NCBI RefSeq assembly: GCF_023006505.1
Contig: NZ_JALBGV010000016.1
Coordinates: forward strand, 27,546-91,545
Origin: Neorhizobium sp. SHOUNA12A
GTDB lineage: Bacteria > Pseudomonadota > Alphaproteobacteria > Rhizobiales > Rhizobiaceae
Length of the DNA stretch: 64,000 nucleotides
Reading direction: 5' to 3'
The notes under the pieces were generated by a model. It was not told the origin of the DNA. It saw only the letters and a program-made list of their open reading frames with translations, and searched no databases. Both the position numbers and the translations under genes were made by a program. This document shows, one piece after another, positions 62,636-64,000 of the stretch; the first letter of the stretch is position 1, and the number at the start of each line of letters is the position of its first letter.

Positions 62636-63715
62636 ATGATCCGTGATTTCGAAGCGGGCGAGATCGACCCGCTTGCCGTGGGCGCCTGGATTCTCGGCAC
62701 CGGCGGCGGCGGCAGCCCTTATCTGGCGCAGCTCAACCTGAAAAAACTCTACAGGGACGGCAAGCGCGTCAAGCTGATCGACCCCCAGGCGCTCGATGAC
62801 GGCGATGCCGTCGCGGTCGTTTCCAAGATGGGCGCACCGCTGGTCGGCCAGGAGCGTCTCGTCGATCCCGCGCATCTGGCGCGTGCCATGCAGCTGATGG
62901 AAGAATATACCGGCCGCAAGTTCCGCGCCGTGATGAGCGTCGAGATCGGCGGCGGCAATGCGCTGTCGCCGTTCCTCGCCGGTGCCATGCTGGATATCCC
63001 GGTCGTCGACGCGGACGCGATGGGCCGTGCCTATCCGGAAGCGCAGATGACCAGCTTTGCGATCGGCGACCTGCCGATGTATCCGCTGACGCTGGTCGAT
63101 TGCCGCGACAACGAGGCGATTGTCGCCAAGGCTGCCTCCTGGAAGTGGATGGAGCGGATTTCCCGCAAGATCTGCACCGAGGTCGGCTCGACGGCGGCGA
63201 CCTGCAAGGCGCCGCGCACCGGCCGGGAAGTCAAGGACTGGGGCGTGCTCTACACGGTCACCAAGGCGGTCAGCCTCGGCCGCGCCGTGCTTGAGGCCCG
63301 CGCCGCCCATACGGATCCCGTCGAGGCCGTGCTTGCCCATGAGGGCGGCAAGGTGTTGTTCAAGGGCAAGATCGCCGATGTCGACCGCACCACGACGGGC
63401 GGCTTCCTGCGCGGCTCGGCGATGATCGAAGGTCTCGACGGTGATCGCGGCTCGAAGGTCGAACTCGCCTTCCAGAACGAATGGGCGGTCGCGTTCCGCG
63501 ACGGCCAGCCGATCGCCATGACGCCGGACCTGATCTGCCTGCTCGACACCGTGTCGGGCGAGGCGATCGGCACCGAGACGGTGCGTTACGGCCAGCGCGT
63601 CACGGTCGTGGCACTGCCGGCGCCCGAGGTGCTGACCAGCGCCAAGGGCCTCGAACACGTCGGCCCCCGCGCCTTCGGATATGACCTGGATTTCAAATCG
63701 GTGTTTGCAGCATGA
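62636..63715 (+). CDS. DUF917 (S-methyl thiohydantoin desulfurase-like) protein
   Basis: A 359-residue cytosolic protein of the DUF917 family. Signatures are GAWILGTGGGGSPY near the N-terminus, VSKMGAPLVGQERL, MSVEIGGGNALSPFLAG, and DADAMGRAYPEAQM. The family has been linked to S-methyl thiohydantoin desulfuration, and members pair with hydantoinase/oxoprolinase subunits. Here the stop overlaps the start of such a gene (ATGA), so the two are co-translated. CGGAGG precedes the ATG at 62636. The actual substrate is not known. Confidence 0.88.
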   Translation: MIRDFEAGEIDPLAVGAWILGTGGGGSPYLAQLNLKKLYRDGKRVKLIDPQALDDGDAVAVVSKMGAPLVGQERLVDPAHLARAMQLMEEYTGRKFRAVMSVEIGGGNALSPFLAGAMLDIPVVDADAMGRAYPEAQMTSFAIGDLPMYPLTLVDCRDNEAIVAKAASWKWMERISRKICTEVGSTAATCKAPRTGREVKDWGVLYTVTKAVSLGRAVLEARAAHTDPVEAVLAHEGGKVLFKGKIADVDRTTTGGFLRGSAMIEGLDGDRGSKVELAFQNEWAVAFRDGQPIAMTPDLICLLDTVSGEAIGTETVRYGQRVTVVALPAPEVLTSAKGLEHVGPRAFGYDLDFKSVFAA

Positions 63716-64000
63716 AGCGGATCGGAATTGACGTCGGCGGCACCAATACGGATGCCGTGCTCATCGATGGCGAGAAGGTTCTCTCGGCCATCAAGTTTCC
63801 CACCACGTCGGACGTGATGCAGGGCGTGGTCAATGCGATCGGCCATGTGGTCTCCTCGCAGGCGCCGGGTTCGGCACCGGTCGATGCTGTGATGATCGGC
63901 ACGACGCATTTCACCAATGCGGTGGTCGAGCGCGCCCGTCTCGACCGCGTCGCGGCGATCCGCATCGCCATGCCGGCCGGCGCCTCGCTGCCGCCGATGG
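63712..64000 (+). CDS. Hydantoinase/oxoprolinase, N-terminal part (runs off window)
   Basis: The first ~96 residues of a HyuA-type hydantoinase/oxoprolinase. The N-terminal IGIDVGGTNTDAVLIDG is the phosphate-binding loop of this actin-like ATPase fold, followed by TTSDVMQGVVNAI and MIGTTHFTNAVVERARLDRVAAIRI, which is strongly conserved. The gene continues beyond position 64000. Family enzymes open cyclic amides such as hydantoins or 5-oxoproline with ATP. It is coupled to DUF917 by an ATGA overlap. Confidence 0.9.
   Translation, partial: MKRIGIDVGGTNTDAVLIDGEKVLSAIKFPTTSDVMQGVVNAIGHVVSSQAPGSAPVDAVMIGTTHFTNAVVERARLDRVAAIRIAMPAGASLPPM

Overview
The window looks like a replicon segment of a Rhizobiaceae-type alphaproteobacterium (Rhizobium, Agrobacterium, Sinorhizobium or a close relative). 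This rests on high GC content, dense operons with ATGA overlaps, a copper-type denitrification cluster of rhizobial layout, many solute-binding-protein ABC importers each paired with a GntR regulator, and rhizobial-style intergenic palindromes. No rRNA, intact tRNA, CRISPR array, integrase or transposase was recognised. The species is not determined.

1-4.3 kb is partly decayed. Three truncated short-chain dehydrogenase (SDR) fragments and a truncated HxlR regulator surround an intact TetR regulator, an exported protein and a small membrane protein. The TetR gene and the exported-protein gene share a palindromic operator.

4.6-20.3 kb is a copper and denitrification block. It starts with an FNR-type box and copper-handling genes (DUF2946, YcnI/DUF1775, CopC-CopD fusion). 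It continues with nnrS, an NnrR-like regulator, an operon of DUF59, two DUF2249 proteins and an oxidase-like membrane protein, then hemN, norDQBC and norFE. Small genes (a 59-residue membrane protein and DUF6522) close it. Boxes of the TTGnnnnnnnnCAA type precede most of these units.

20.5-34.8 kb holds two carbohydrate ABC importers of the MalFGK/Ugp type. Each comes with a GntR (FCD) regulator and a DapA-family aldolase/dehydratase. One has a FAH-type hydratase next to it, the other a cytosolic Asp-box (sialidase-like) protein. Distinct palindromes are the probable operators.

35-51.2 kb holds a peptide-type (Dpp-like) importer with a GntR regulator and an alpha/beta hydrolase, then a 1-kb repeat-rich intergenic region. 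After that comes an oxidative uronate pathway: two uronate dehydrogenases, two enolase-superfamily dehydratases, KdgD, a GntR regulator and an orphan family-5 binding protein. A shared GTCATAnTATGAC palindrome links these genes.

51.2-54.1 kb returns to denitrification with nirK, nirV and pseudoazurin, again with NNR/FNR-type boxes. About 31 kb of sugar-acid genes therefore separates nirK from nor. A PHB-depolymerase-like esterase follows.

55.4-64 kb is the most unusual region: a second Dpp-like importer, a stand-alone AroM protein, a fusion of an AroM domain to a LuxR DNA-binding domain, a DUF917 protein and the start of a hydantoinase/oxoprolinase. The fused AroM domain has serines where the stand-alone AroM has two cysteines. 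A 22-bp near-palindrome, 20/22 identical between copies, lies before both flanking operons in the same orientation relative to transcription. I read this as a catabolic system with a ligand sensor derived from one of its own enzymes. That reading is inference.
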